Positions 17,023 through 25,335 of a stretch of 52,320 bases of DNA are shown here, in pieces. The notes under the pieces are model-generated. The model ran no database searches, was not told where the DNA came from, and saw only the letters and a program-made list of their open reading frames with translations. Source of the DNA: an uncultured Lachnospiraceae bacterium. Its GTDB lineage: Bacteria; Bacillota; Clostridia; Lachnospirales; Lachnospiraceae. A program made the position numbers and the translations under genes. The stretch's first letter is position 1; every line of letters starts with the position of its first letter. The DNA is taken from positions 1-52,320 of the forward strand of contig CADBRV010000063.1 in the NCBI GenBank assembly GCA_902797185.1. Reading direction: 5' to 3'.

Positions 17023-18789
17023 TCAATCACCCTTTTGGTAAAACCTGGCATCCTGGAGGAAGTAGGCACGCCCCTTTTCCATGCTTTCCTGGCTGAGCTG
17101 GCTGTCCAGTACCAGGAAGGCAGACTCGCCCCTGGCAGTCCTGGCAATGACAAGCCCCCGGGAGCCGTCTTTCACAGAGCGCACATAAAAATATGCCCTG
17201 CCTGCCTTCAAAAGGATGCTCCTGGCACCGGTGATTTCCACCGCCCCGCTTTCTTCCAGGAAGAGTGGCTCATATGCCATGGAAAGGGGCTGCCCGTCCG
17301 GTCCTTCCAGGGAAACTTCGATCCTGGCCATGTCATAGGCGCCTTCTTCCGACAGGAAGCGGCTGTCCGCCTGTATGCGAAGTGTCCGGGTGAAAACAGC
17401 TTTTCCCTTTCCGGCGGCCTTGGGCTTCTCCTCCCGGTATTCCCCCAGGATGCCTTCCCTGCAGATGCCGTCCTCTCCGGCTTTGTCCCCTATGCAGGGA
17501 TAATCGCACAGCAGCTTTTCCTGCTGGATGCATTTTTCCAGCATCCTCCTGTGTTTTACCCAAAGGGCAGGGTCCTGGTCTTCCGGAAGCAGCATGCAAG
17601 GGTGTTCCTGGGCCAGTTTTTGAAATTCACGGAGCAGGTAAAGGCTCCCACTGTTTTCTTCCGCGGGGCTTTCAAGTGATGGTTCCGAAAACAAATCCGG
17701 CAGCACAAAAAGCCCCAGGTGGTCGCAGGCGCTTAAGAAAGCTTCGTCTGCTGCCCCTCCGGGGACACGGACTGCCTCATACCCCTCCTGGGAAAATGCC
17801 TTTTTCGCGTCATCTTCCTGCAGGGATCTGGGCACGGCATACCCTGCCACTGGATAAACCTGGTGCCGTTCCAGTACGTGGAGGGAAAGCTTTCCCCCGT
17901 TAAAAAGCGCCCTGCCATATTTAAAGGAAAGGGCCTTAAACGCAAACACCTTCCGGTCCTGGGCTGCCACGATCCCATCCTGCAGGACCGAAGTCTTCAG
18001 TTCATACAAAAACGGCTTCCTGTACTCCCATTCGTCCACCTTCTTGAATTCCAGCTGGGACTTCCGGTACAGGATGCCGGTTTTCGCGTCTTCCCGCTCT
18101 TCCAGCATCGTTTCCCCAAATTCCAGCGCAGGTCCTTCCACGCCTGCCTGGGAAAGAGGCCGTACATAATGGGAAAAGGAAAGCCCCTTCTTTCCGCCGG
18201 TAAAAGCCTCTTCTTCCAGAAGCATCCGGTAATGCCCCTTGCCCAGCTTCTGGAGGGAGGACCTTTTCTTTTGGATGAAAACCCCATCCTCTTTTACCAG
18301 GCGGACGCCCCGGAAAAGGCCGCTGCTGGGGAATTCTTCTGAGAATCCCTTGGAAAACGGGAGGCCTATGCTGCCCTTTCCTCCGGAAAGGACCAGAAGA
18401 TGGTTTTCCCCCGGAGAAAGGAGCCCTGTGACTTCCAGGCGGGATGGAAAAAGGCCGCAGGGGATGCTGCCCGCCTTCCGTTTCCCGATATAAACCATGC
18501 CGCTTCCATAAATGCCGCCAATCTCCAGAAAAAGCCTGCCTGACAAGGAATCCGGCAGCACCTGGAGGGTCCTCTGGTAGGCACAAGCCCCGCCGGCCAT
18601 TTTGGGGTCGGCGTACCCATCCGGGATTTCAAAAGCGCAGTGGGGCAGGCGCACCCCCTGGGCGCTGGAAAAATCTGGTTCCTCCGGAAGGTACTCCGCG
18701 TCTTGTTCAAAAGCCTGCTGGACAGGCGCCGGGAGATATGGCAGGAAAAGCCATCCGTCATTTAACAGGATTGTCTGGGTGCCGGGCAT
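17023..18789 (-). CDS. Degenerate GH2-like protein (probably not a hydrolase)
   Basis: A 588-residue protein that follows the beta-galactosidase/glucuronidase (GH2) plan but with a damaged catalytic part. The N-terminal jelly roll is recognisable (LNDGWLF at 9-15, AYQRTLQV, GMVYIGKRKAG), an immunoglobulin-like domain follows, and then the GH2 hallmark survives as ERHQVYPVAGYA (307-318). The usual VRTSHYP is RVPGG (341-345), the acid/base motif WSxGNE is replaced by LPEDQD (401-406), and the rest of the barrel with the nucleophile is missing. A beta-rich C-terminus follows. No signal peptide is seen. The gene starts 16 bases after rnhB, with an AAGGAG site. Confidence 0.75.
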   Translation of the reverse strand: MPGTQTILLNDGWLFLPYLPAPVQQAFEQDAEYLPEEPDFSSAQGVRLPHCAFEIPDGYADPKMAGGACAYQRTLQVLPDSLSGRLFLEIGGIYGSGMVYIGKRKAGSIPCGLFPSRLEVTGLLSPGENHLLVLSGGKGSIGLPFSKGFSEEFPSSGLFRGVRLVKEDGVFIQKKRSSLQKLGKGHYRMLLEEEAFTGGKKGLSFSHYVRPLSQAGVEGPALEFGETMLEEREDAKTGILYRKSQLEFKKVDEWEYRKPFLYELKTSVLQDGIVAAQDRKVFAFKALSFKYGRALFNGGKLSLHVLERHQVYPVAGYAVPRSLQEDDAKKAFSQEGYEAVRVPGGAADEAFLSACDHLGLFVLPDLFSEPSLESPAEENSGSLYLLREFQKLAQEHPCMLLPEDQDPALWVKHRRMLEKCIQQEKLLCDYPCIGDKAGEDGICREGILGEYREEKPKAAGKGKAVFTRTLRIQADSRFLSEEGAYDMARIEVSLEGPDGQPLSMAYEPLFLEESGAVEITGARSILLKAGRAYFYVRSVKDGSRGLVIARTARGESAFLVLDSQLSQESMEKGRAYFLQDARFYQKGD

Positions 18790-18805
18790 ATAGGCTCCTT
18801 TCTCT

Positions 18806-19990
18806 TTATCTAACGGGGACGTAAAGAAACGCATTTTTAATATATCGTATCCCTTCCCCTGTAATAGCTGCCGTGTCAAACCGGCAGGGACAGTTTTCCG
18901 GGATGCCGTGGATTTTCTTATAAATGTCGCAGGCACGGCTCACCCGGTATCTTTTTTTCGCATCCACCGCCTCTGCCGGGTCTCCGGCTGCGGCACTGCT
19001 GCGGTATTTGACTTCTACAAAAACAAGGGTGCCCCCGTCCCGGGCAACGATATCGATTTCACCCTTGTCACACCGGAAATTGCGTTCTATGGCCTGCATC
19101 CCCTGCTTTTCCAGGTATGCGGCCGCTTCCCCTTCCTTCTCCTTCCCCACCTTGGAAGTGGAAATGACGCTGCCGGCCCCGGTTTCACCTGTGACAGGCA
19201 TCTCTTGTGGGGACGGCGCGTCCGGAGATAAGAACTTCCCAATAAAGCTCCTCCTGTGGATGGGGCAGGGCCCGTATTTCCGAAGCGCTTCGATATGGGC
19301 CGCCGTCCCATAGCCTTTATGCTCCGCAAAGCCATACTGGGGGAACTGCTTGTCGTATTCCATCATGATATGGTCCCTGGACACCTTGGCCAGGATGCTG
19401 GCGGCAGCGATGGAAACGCTTTTGGCATCGCCCTTGATGATGGGCACCTGGAGGATCCCCACCCCCGGGATCTTCACTGCGTCATTTAAAAGCACGGAAG
19501 GCTGGGGGGAAAGGCTCCCAACCGCCTTGCGCATGGCTTCATAATCCGCCTGGAGGATGTTGATTTCATCAATGCGCCTTGGGGAGGAAAATCCTACGGC
19601 GGCACAGATGGCCTTATCCATAATCTCGAGGTAAAGTTCTTCCCGCACGGACGGGCTGAGCTTTTTGGAATCATTCAGATGGAGGATCGTGCAGCCCTTT
19701 GGCAGGATAACAGCACCGGCAGCCACAGGGCCGGCTAATGGCCCTCTCCCGGCCTCGTCTACCCCGCAGATCAGCCCATAGCCTTCATACCTGTTTTCAT
19801 ACAGGCGCATTTTTTCCAGCCTGGCCCGTTCCGCCTGGATCTTTTTTAATTTCCGGCAGGCCTGGGCGGCAAGCCTGCGCACCCCTTCCCTTTCATCCTG
19901 GAGATAGGTATCGATAAAAGATACCAGCCCCTCTTCATCCGCTCTTTTCAGCTCGCCGCGGATCTGGGAAATCGTCTTTTCACTCGCCAT
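18806..19990 (-). CDS. rnhB: Ribonuclease HII fused to a YraN/UPF0102 nuclease-like domain
   Basis: RNase HII removes ribonucleotides and RNA primers from DNA. In this 394-residue protein an N-terminal helical extension (about 1-70) precedes the RNase HII domain, with VDEAGRGPLAGP (77-88; D78, E79), D170 in LLND and D206 in VSRD, and HKGYGT. After a linker (about 255-280) a UPF0102/YraN domain follows, with the restriction-like residues E311, D313, E326 and K328 in GEIDIV and FVEVKYR. In many Firmicutes yraN is the separate next gene; here the two are joined in one frame. It overlaps rbgA by 11 bases. Confidence 0.92.
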   Translation of the reverse strand: MASEKTISQIRGELKRADEEGLVSFIDTYLQDEREGVRRLAAQACRKLKKIQAERARLEKMRLYENRYEGYGLICGVDEAGRGPLAGPVAAGAVILPKGCTILHLNDSKKLSPSVREELYLEIMDKAICAAVGFSSPRRIDEINILQADYEAMRKAVGSLSPQPSVLLNDAVKIPGVGILQVPIIKGDAKSVSIAAASILAKVSRDHIMMEYDKQFPQYGFAEHKGYGTAAHIEALRKYGPCPIHRRSFIGKFLSPDAPSPQEMPVTGETGAGSVISTSKVGKEKEGEAAAYLEKQGMQAIERNFRCDKGEIDIVARDGGTLVFVEVKYRSSAAAGDPAEAVDAKKRYRVSRACDIYKKIHGIPENCPCRFDTAAITGEGIRYIKNAFLYVPVR

Positions 19991-20831
19991 CCCGGGGCCT
20001 CTCTAAGGAAATCCTGCCCAGCTTCCCGCCCCGGAACTCATCCAGGAGCAGCTTTGCTGCTTTATCCAGGTCTTCTTCTCCTCCACTCTTTAGGCAGCCC
20101 CGTTTCCTGGCTACCTGCAGGAGGATGCCGGCATCGTCTGCCGTTTCGTCTGCTTCATACCGGCCAGCCAGGGCGCCCGGATACCGCTCCTTTAAAAAAG
20201 AAACCAGCCTGAGGGAAAGCTCCTGGGCCTGCAGCAGCTCATCCTTGATGGAACCGCATAAAGCAAGGTGGATATCCGTATCTTCCTCTTCCAATTTCGG
20301 CCATAAGATCCCCGGCGTATCCAGAAGCTCCACGCCCTTGTCCAGGCGGATCCACTGTTTCCCGCGGGTCACTCCGGGCTTGTTGCCGGTCTTGGAGATC
20401 GCTTTGCCGCAGAGGGTATTGATAAAGGTGGACTTCCCGCTGTTGGGGATCCCGCAGACCATGACCCGCACAGGCTTGTTCAAAATTCCCCTGCGTTTAT
20501 TCCGCTCCCTCTTTTCGGCGGAAGCCTTCTCGATAAGTCCCTTTGCCAGGGCGATGTCCTTCTTGGACCTGGAACAGATCGCTGCTGCAAGGGCGCCTTC
20601 CTTCTCAAAAGCTTTGATCCATCGGGCATTTGCCTCCGGGTCCGCCAGGTCGGCCTTGTTTAACAGGATGACCCTGGGCTTTCCCTGCCCCATGGATTTG
20701 ATTTCCGGATTCCGGCTGGCAAAAGGGATCCGGCTGTCCAGCACCTCAATGAGAAGGTCCACCACCTTCAAATCTTCCTGCATCTGCCTGCGGGCTTTTT
20801 CCATATGTCCCGGATACCATTGTATATTCAT
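19980..20831 (-). CDS. rbgA: Ribosome biogenesis GTPase RbgA/YlqF
   Basis: A circularly permuted GTPase needed for late assembly of the 50S subunit. In 283 residues the G4 motif NKAD (58-61) comes before G1 GIPNSGKST (127-135) and G3 DTPG (171-174), the order that defines the YlqF group, and a C-terminal helical RNA-binding region follows. The start MNIQWYPGHM is the family consensus. Its place between lepB and rnhB, close to rplS, is conserved in Firmicutes and fits its ribosomal role. Confidence 0.96.
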   Translation of the reverse strand: MNIQWYPGHMEKARRQMQEDLKVVDLLIEVLDSRIPFASRNPEIKSMGQGKPRVILLNKADLADPEANARWIKAFEKEGALAAAICSRSKKDIALAKGLIEKASAEKRERNKRRGILNKPVRVMVCGIPNSGKSTFINTLCGKAISKTGNKPGVTRGKQWIRLDKGVELLDTPGILWPKLEEEDTDIHLALCGSIKDELLQAQELSLRLVSFLKERYPGALAGRYEADETADDAGILLQVARKRGCLKSGGEEDLDKAAKLLLDEFRGGKLGRISLERPRDGE

Positions 20832-20844
20832 CTTTACTCCTTTG

Positions 20845-21537
20845 TCAGATGGGCCCGCTGCGGGAATTCGGGCTGAGGATAAACCAGGCTTTCCCCACCA
20901 TGTCCGACTGGGTCACCGTGCCGATATTGTTGCTCCTGCTGTCTTCACTGGACTGTGGGGAATCGCCCATGACGAAATATTCCCCTTTCTCCAGCGTCAG
21001 CTTTTCTTCCACCAGTCCTGCCGATTGGATGCTGCCATCTTCCCCTGCCAGGTCCACTTTTTCATCATTGACATAAAGCACGCCGTCTTTAATCTGCACC
21101 GTATCTCCCGGGATACCCACTACCCTGCGCAGGTAAATATGGGACTGGGTATTGCCATTGGGGTAAAAAGCGATCATGTCGCCCCTGTTGGGAGAACCAA
21201 CCTTTACGGAAAGCATGTTTAACAGCACCTTGTCCCCATCCTCCAGGGTGGGTTCCATGGCACTGCCTGTCATGACAGCCCTCTGGCAGAAGCAGAACGC
21301 CAGCGTCCATGCGATCCCTACAACCACCACGACCTGGACGGTCCAGGTAATGATATTCCGGACATCCCTGCCGCCCTTGCCGCTTTTGCTGCCCCTATTT
21401 CCCGGCTTTTCCCCCCTGTGCTCCCCCTTTGGAAACTTTGGAAGATGTTCCTTCACAAAAGAGAGGAATGCCCAGATATAAGAAAGAATAGCGGAAAGTA
21501 TCTCTTTTCCCTTGTCGCCTTTGTTTTTCTGTGCCAA
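20845..21537 (-). CDS. lepB: Signal peptidase I with Arg in the catalytic Lys position
   Basis: A membrane-bound S26 peptidase that would remove signal peptides from exported proteins. The 230-residue protein has a long charged cytoplasmic N-terminus (about 1-60), one transmembrane helix (about 62-84), the nucleophile Ser92 in TGSAMEPT, and box D as YLRRVVGIPGD (135-145). The catalytic Lys of the Ser-Lys dyad normally sits in the KR pair of this box, and here the pair is Arg137-Arg138. The box E-like MGDSPQSSEDSR is normal. It starts at TTG behind GGAAGG. The gene follows a repeat copy and the rplS terminator. Confidence 0.9.
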   Translation of the reverse strand: MAQKNKGDKGKEILSAILSYIWAFLSFVKEHLPKFPKGEHRGEKPGNRGSKSGKGGRDVRNIITWTVQVVVVVGIAWTLAFCFCQRAVMTGSAMEPTLEDGDKVLLNMLSVKVGSPNRGDMIAFYPNGNTQSHIYLRRVVGIPGDTVQIKDGVLYVNDEKVDLAGEDGSIQSAGLVEEKLTLEKGEYFVMGDSPQSSEDSRSNNIGTVTQSDMVGKAWFILSPNSRSGPI

Positions 21538-21570
21538 AACCGAACCTTCCTGCCTGGATTAAGGACAAAC

Positions 21571-21730
21571 GCCGCATTCCAAATCGTCCTTAAGGAGGGC
21601 TGCGCCATGAACGATCACGCTTCGCGTGAGGGCGCGGCCTGTATCATCACCCGAAGGGGTAATGACATAAGAGGATGCGGCTGGTGCATCGCAAGGAATC
21701 CTCCCGCGAAAGCGGGTCCCTCCTTACGAT
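21571..21730 (-). repeat. Dispersed hairpin repeat, copy R5 (complete)
   Basis: A full copy in reverse orientation, between the rplS terminator and lepB. Compared with R9, the loop hairpin changes from CACGCTTTGCGTG to CACGCTTCGCGTG. The central stem is CATTACCC/GGGTGATG on the minus strand, with a T-G pair, and the outer arms are CGTAAGGA/TCCTTGCG, also with a T-G pair. Pairing is kept in each case. Confidence 0.85.
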
Positions 21731-21742
21731 AAGATACAAAAA

Positions 21743-21767
21743 GGGACCTGTAACAAGTACAGGTCCC
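21743..21767 (-). terminator. Terminator of rplS
   Basis: A perfect 9-bp stem (GGGACCTGT/ACAGGTCCC) with a 7-base loop, followed on the minus strand by TTTTTG. It lies about 15 bases after the rplS stop. Confidence 0.85.
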
Positions 21768-21782
21768 CGTGGCTTCTATCGC

Positions 21783-22130
21783 TTATTTTACAAGCTCTTT
21801 TACCTTTGCCTTCTTGCCGACACGGTCTCTCAGATAGAAAAGCTTCGCCCTGCGGACCTTTCCTTTCCTTACCACTTCGACTTTCTCCACATTTGGGGAG
21901 TGCAGCGGCCAGGTTTTTTCTACGCCGACGCCATTGGAAGTCTTACGTACCGTAAAGGTAGCGCGGTTGCTGGAACCCTGTTTTTTCAGGACAACGCCCT
22001 CGAAAACCTGTACCCTTTCACGGTTTCCTTCGATGATCTTGCCGTAAACCTTGACGGTATCGCCAACTTCAAAATCACCTACGTTTTCCTTCAGCTGTTC
22101 GTCTTCGATTTTCTTGATAATGTCGTTCAT
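21783..22130 (-). CDS. rplS: 50S ribosomal protein L19 (bL19)
   Basis: A structural protein of the large subunit at the 30S interface. The 115-residue product shows the L19 signature across [20 protein letters not shown] and [13 protein letters not shown]. The frame is open 31 codons further upstream, but the ATG at 22130 follows GGAGGTCGCA and gives the standard L19 N-terminus. It leads the conserved rplS-lepB-rbgA-rnhB group, although a strong terminator right after it should make L19 more abundant than the downstream products. Confidence 0.97.
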   Translation of the reverse strand: MNDIIKKIEDEQLKENVGDFEVGDTVKVYGKIIEGNRERVQVFEGVVLKKQGSSNRATFTVRKTSNGVGVEKTWPLHSPNVEKVEVVRKGKVRRAKLFYLRDRVGKKAKVKELVK

Positions 22131-22226
22131 TGCGACCTCCTGTATTTTCAGGCATATCTTCTGCCTGGTTCGACGTTCGTAACGAATAATCGCCAGAGGA
22201 CCGCCAACTTCATAACATACCAAAAG

Positions 22227-22255
22227 ATATTACCATATTTTCAGGGCGTGCGCAA
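22227..22255 (-). promoter_or_regulatory. Promoter of rplS
   Basis: On the minus strand TTGCGC (22250-22255) and TAATAT (22227-22232) are 17 bases apart, and TGG before the -10 makes it an extended -10. The leader of about 90 bases contains a small AGGCA/TGCCT hairpin. L19 leaders are known autoregulatory RNAs in Firmicutes, but I could not match the known structure. Confidence 0.5.
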
Positions 22256-22256
22256 G

Positions 22257-23654
22257 TTAAAAGGTGAATTTATCCTCAAACCATGCATCCAGCCCGTCAA
22301 TCGGGATCCTGACCTGTTCCATGGAATCCCTGTCACGGATGGTGACAGAATGGTCTTCCTCAGAATCAAAGTCATAGGTCACGCAGAACGGGGTGCCGAT
22401 TTCATCCTGGCGGCGGTAACGCTTGCCAATGTTGCCCCTGTCGTCATATTCGCAGTTGTACTTCTTAGACAGCTTCGCATAAAGCTCCTGTGCCGGTGCG
22501 GCAAGCTTCTTGGAAAGCGGCAGCACGCCGATCTTGACCGGTGCCAGTGCGGGATGGAAATGGAGGACGGTACGTACATCCGGCTTCTCCTCGGTGCCGA
22601 TATTCTCCTCATCATAAGCGTCGCAGAGGAATGCCAGTACGACACGGTCCGCGCCCAGGGACGGCTCGATGACGTAGGGGATGTATTTTTCATTCTTCTG
22701 GTCATCAAAATAGGTAAGGTCCGCGCCGGATACATTCTGGTGCTGGGTCAGGTCGTAGTCGGTACGGTCTGCAATGCCCCAAAGCTCGCCCCATCCAAAG
22801 GGGAAGGTGTATTCAATGTCCGTGGTGGCCTTGGAATAGAAGGAAAGCTCTTCTTTGTCATGGTCACGCAGGCGCATATGGTCTTCCTTAAGCCCAAGGG
22901 AAAGAAGCCAGTTTTTGCAGAAGCCCCTCCAGTATTCGAACCACTCCAGGTCCGTGCCCGGCTCGCAGAAGAATTCCAGTTCCATCTGTTCAAATTCCCT
23001 GGTACGGAAGGTAAAGTTGCCCGGCGTAATTTCGTTACGGAAGGATTTACCGATCTGGCCGATGCCGAAGGGGATCTTCTTCCTGGAAGTACGCTGTACG
23101 TTCTTAAAGTTTACAAAAATGCCCTGGGCTGTCTCCGGACGGAGGTATACGGTATTCTTCGCATCCTCGGTAACGCCCTGGAAAGTCTTGAACATCAGGT
23201 TGAACTGGCGGATCTCGGTAAAGTTGTGCTTCCCGCAGGCCGGGCAGGGCACGTTGTGCTCTTCGATCCAGTTCTCCATCTTTTCATTAGACCAGCCATC
23301 TACGGAGGAATCCAGCTCAATGCCGTTTTCGGCAGCGAAATCCTCAATCAGCTTGTCCGCACGGAACCTTTCGTGGCATTCCCTGCAATCCATCAGGGGA
23401 TCGGAAAAACCGCCTAAATGCCCGGATGCGATCCAGGTCTGGGGGTTCATCAATATAGCGCAGTCCACGCCGACGTTATAAGGGCTTTCCTGGATAAACT
23501 TCTGCCACCATGCCCTCTTTACATTGTTTTTCAGCTCCACGCCCAGGTTGCCGTAATCCCAGGTGTTTGCCAGGCCGCCGTAAATTTCAGACCCCGGATA
23601 TACAAAACCACGCGCCTTGGCCAGCGCCACGATCTTATCCATCGATTTTTCCAT
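22257..23654 (-). CDS. glyS: Glycyl-tRNA synthetase (homodimeric class II type)
   Basis: Charges tRNA-Gly. The 465-residue protein is the one-chain, eukaryote/archaea-like form and not the two-subunit GlyQ/GlyS form. Motif 2 is visible around [24 protein letters not shown], motif 3 in [11 protein letters not shown], and the C-terminal anticodon-binding domain contains [15 protein letters not shown] CxxC-like pair near PCPACGKH (about residues 145-152) may bind zinc. The ATG follows GAGAGGAAG. It is the last gene before the rplS promoter. Confidence 0.96.
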   Translation of the reverse strand: MEKSMDKIVALAKARGFVYPGSEIYGGLANTWDYGNLGVELKNNVKRAWWQKFIQESPYNVGVDCAILMNPQTWIASGHLGGFSDPLMDCRECHERFRADKLIEDFAAENGIELDSSVDGWSNEKMENWIEEHNVPCPACGKHNFTEIRQFNLMFKTFQGVTEDAKNTVYLRPETAQGIFVNFKNVQRTSRKKIPFGIGQIGKSFRNEITPGNFTFRTREFEQMELEFFCEPGTDLEWFEYWRGFCKNWLLSLGLKEDHMRLRDHDKEELSFYSKATTDIEYTFPFGWGELWGIADRTDYDLTQHQNVSGADLTYFDDQKNEKYIPYVIEPSLGADRVVLAFLCDAYDEENIGTEEKPDVRTVLHFHPALAPVKIGVLPLSKKLAAPAQELYAKLSKKYNCEYDDRGNIGKRYRRQDEIGTPFCVTYDFDSEEDHSVTIRDRDSMEQVRIPIDGLDAWFEDKFTF

Positions 23655-23786
23655 TGCTGTCTTCCTCTCTGTTTTTCTATCTGTTTTTCATCCTGCTGCC
23701 CATCCCGGCTTTCCGGCCAGGCCATAGTGGGATGCAGGAACGGCCGTGCCTGCGCATCTTCGCGTGCCTGGCATGGCTTTTTCCCA

Positions 23787-23860
23787 TTTCACCGCCTGGA
23801 TAGCGGCGAAATGTGCCATGTCCGTGCACACCGCACGCATTTCCATGGCATGGCTTTTCC
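23787..23860 (+). repeat. Dispersed hairpin repeat, divergent copy R6
   Basis: A divergent copy in forward orientation between the lipoprotein gene and glyS. It keeps the CACCGCC...GCGGCG stem, an inner GTGC/GCAC hairpin and an outer GCCATG/CATGGC stem replacing the usual GCCGCGCC/GGCGCGGC. One central mismatch would be a G-T pair only on the opposite strand, the exception to the strand pattern of the other copies. Confidence 0.55.
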
Positions 23861-23887
23861 TATATATAAAAAATAATATAGTCCGTT

Positions 23888-24547
23888 TTACTGGTATAGG
23901 ATATATACGACCTCATCCGGGTCATCCCGCTGCACGCGGACCGTATGGGAATCCAGGACCTTCGTCCCCTCCGCGGAAACAAAAGTAATGTCCCCCGGCA
24001 CCTTGACGATGAAATCCTCTTCCACGATAAATACATCGGCGTTGATCGTATCCGTAGCGGCATCGGAAGAAACCACATTCTGCGTGGCATTCCCGGATGT
24101 GCCTATCGCACCGCCGCTTCCATCTGCTTTGGAAGCATCCGCGCTTTCACCATCTTCGATTGGTACAAAATCCGTATCAAAATCATAACCGGATGCCATA
24201 GCCTGGCCCACGGTGCCGCTGAAACAGCTTTTGCCTTCAAATGAGCGGTAAGTATCCGCATCCTGGAATACCAGGTCCATCGTTACTTTCCCTTTTCGGG
24301 AAAATTTCAGTTTTTTGAGGCGGATGCTATCCTCATAAGAGGATACCTGCTCCTTGATGTAATCCTTCAGCCCTGTTTTGGAATAGTAGTCCTGGTCCAA
24401 AGTATCATGGACTACCTGTTCCACTTTCCCATTCTTTTTTAAAGCCAGGGTGCTTTCCCCGGCCGTTTTCGTATTATCACAGCCGGCAGCGAAAAGGGCA
24501 AAGGACAAGAAAACAGCTGCCACTGCTATTCTGTTAAACTTCTTCAT
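23888..24547 (-). CDS. Lipoprotein of unknown function
   Basis: A 219-residue predicted surface lipoprotein that I do not recognise. The signal peptide ends in FAAGC, giving Cys23 as the lipid-modified residue. The mature part has an alpha/beta-looking region (about 35-130; KFSRKGKVTMDLVFQD), a Ser/Ala/Gly-rich low-complexity stretch (about 133-168) and a beta-rich C-terminus. The ATG at 24547 follows AAAGGA; the longer frame adds 16 residues that do not fit a signal peptide. It lies 44 bases after recO, in the same direction, and a repeat element separates it from glyS. Confidence 0.8.
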   Translation of the reverse strand: MKKFNRIAVAAVFLSFALFAAGCDNTKTAGESTLALKKNGKVEQVVHDTLDQDYYSKTGLKDYIKEQVSSYEDSIRLKKLKFSRKGKVTMDLVFQDADTYRSFEGKSCFSGTVGQAMASGYDFDTDFVPIEDGESADASKADGSGGAIGTSGNATQNVVSSDAATDTINADVFIVEEDFIVKVPGDITFVSAEGTKVLDSHTVRVQRDDPDEVVYILYQ

Positions 24548-24591
24548 TCCCAATCCTTTTTTCATACACAACAACGGTATTATACGAAACG

Positions 24592-25335
24592 TCATGGCAG
24601 TCCGTCAAGGAAAGAGGCCGTTTTTAATGGCCTGTCGCAGTAGCGCCCCACCAGGCGTTTCATAACCTGCTCCAGGTTCTCCAGGACCTCTTCCTTTACC
24701 GTAAAAGTATATAGCTTCCCAACCGGCTTTTGGATAATATACTGCATGGCATAAAGGGCGGATGGCAGAAGCTCCACTTCCCCGCCCTCGGGTCCGCAGT
24801 CCCGGCATCGGATGGTGCCCCGTTCCGGAGAAAGGTATGCCAGGTCCTCCCTGCACCCGCAGGAGGCACAGGAGAAGACATCCGGGTAAATCCCGTTTAT
24901 GACGAAAGTCTTCAGCTCGTACACCACCCGTACCAGCCGCCCTGGAAAGCGTCCGTCCGTAAGGGCAGATAAAGAAATATACAGCAGGTTCAGCTGGTCG
25001 GAAGCGTCCAGGTTCTCCCTGGCAAAATATGCCGCAAGTTCCAGAAAATAGGAGGCGTAGTAAACCGCCTCCAGGTCGCCCTTCACCTTTTCAAAATAAT
25101 TCTGGATGTTTACAGAGGCAAGGTTCCAGGCGCTCCTCCCCGGATAAATCAGGAAGGACCCGAAACACATGGGGTCGCAGGCAGCGGAAAAGCGGCTGTT
25201 GGGGCGCTTTGCCCCCCGCACGAATGCCTGCACCAGGCCCATTTCCTTTGTTAATATGGAAATCCTTTTGTCATAATCCCCAATGGGGATGGAAAAAAGC
25301 ACCATCCCCGTCACTTCCACCTGGTCCTGCGGCAT
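24592..25335 (-). CDS. recO: DNA repair protein RecO
   Basis: Helps load RecA on SSB-coated DNA during gap repair, together with RecR. The 247-residue protein has an N-terminal OB fold (VLFSIPIGDYDKRISILTKEMGL), the GAKRPNSRFSAACDP segment and a four-cysteine zinc site in CASCGC...CRDCG. The recO ATG directly follows the era stop codon with no gap, and the ribosome site GAGAAGGAG lies in the last codons of era, so the two are coupled. The era-recO pairing is widely conserved. Confidence 0.95.
   Translation of the reverse strand: MPQDQVEVTGMVLFSIPIGDYDKRISILTKEMGLVQAFVRGAKRPNSRFSAACDPMCFGSFLIYPGRSAWNLASVNIQNYFEKVKGDLEAVYYASYFLELAAYFARENLDASDQLNLLYISLSALTDGRFPGRLVRVVYELKTFVINGIYPDVFSCASCGCREDLAYLSPERGTIRCRDCGPEGGEVELLPSALYAMQYIIQKPVGKLYTFTVKEEVLENLEQVMKRLVGRYCDRPLKTASFLDGLP

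Noticed and set aside
16844..17026. An N-terminal extension of about 60 residues on the DUF2520 protein
   Set aside because: The Rossmann fold starts exactly at the downstream ATG, which has GGGAGG; the extension has no domain character.
21675..23417. A 580-codon open frame on the plus strand
   Set aside because: It lies antisense to glyS and rplS, has no ribosome site, and its composition follows from the GC-rich codons of the genes opposite.
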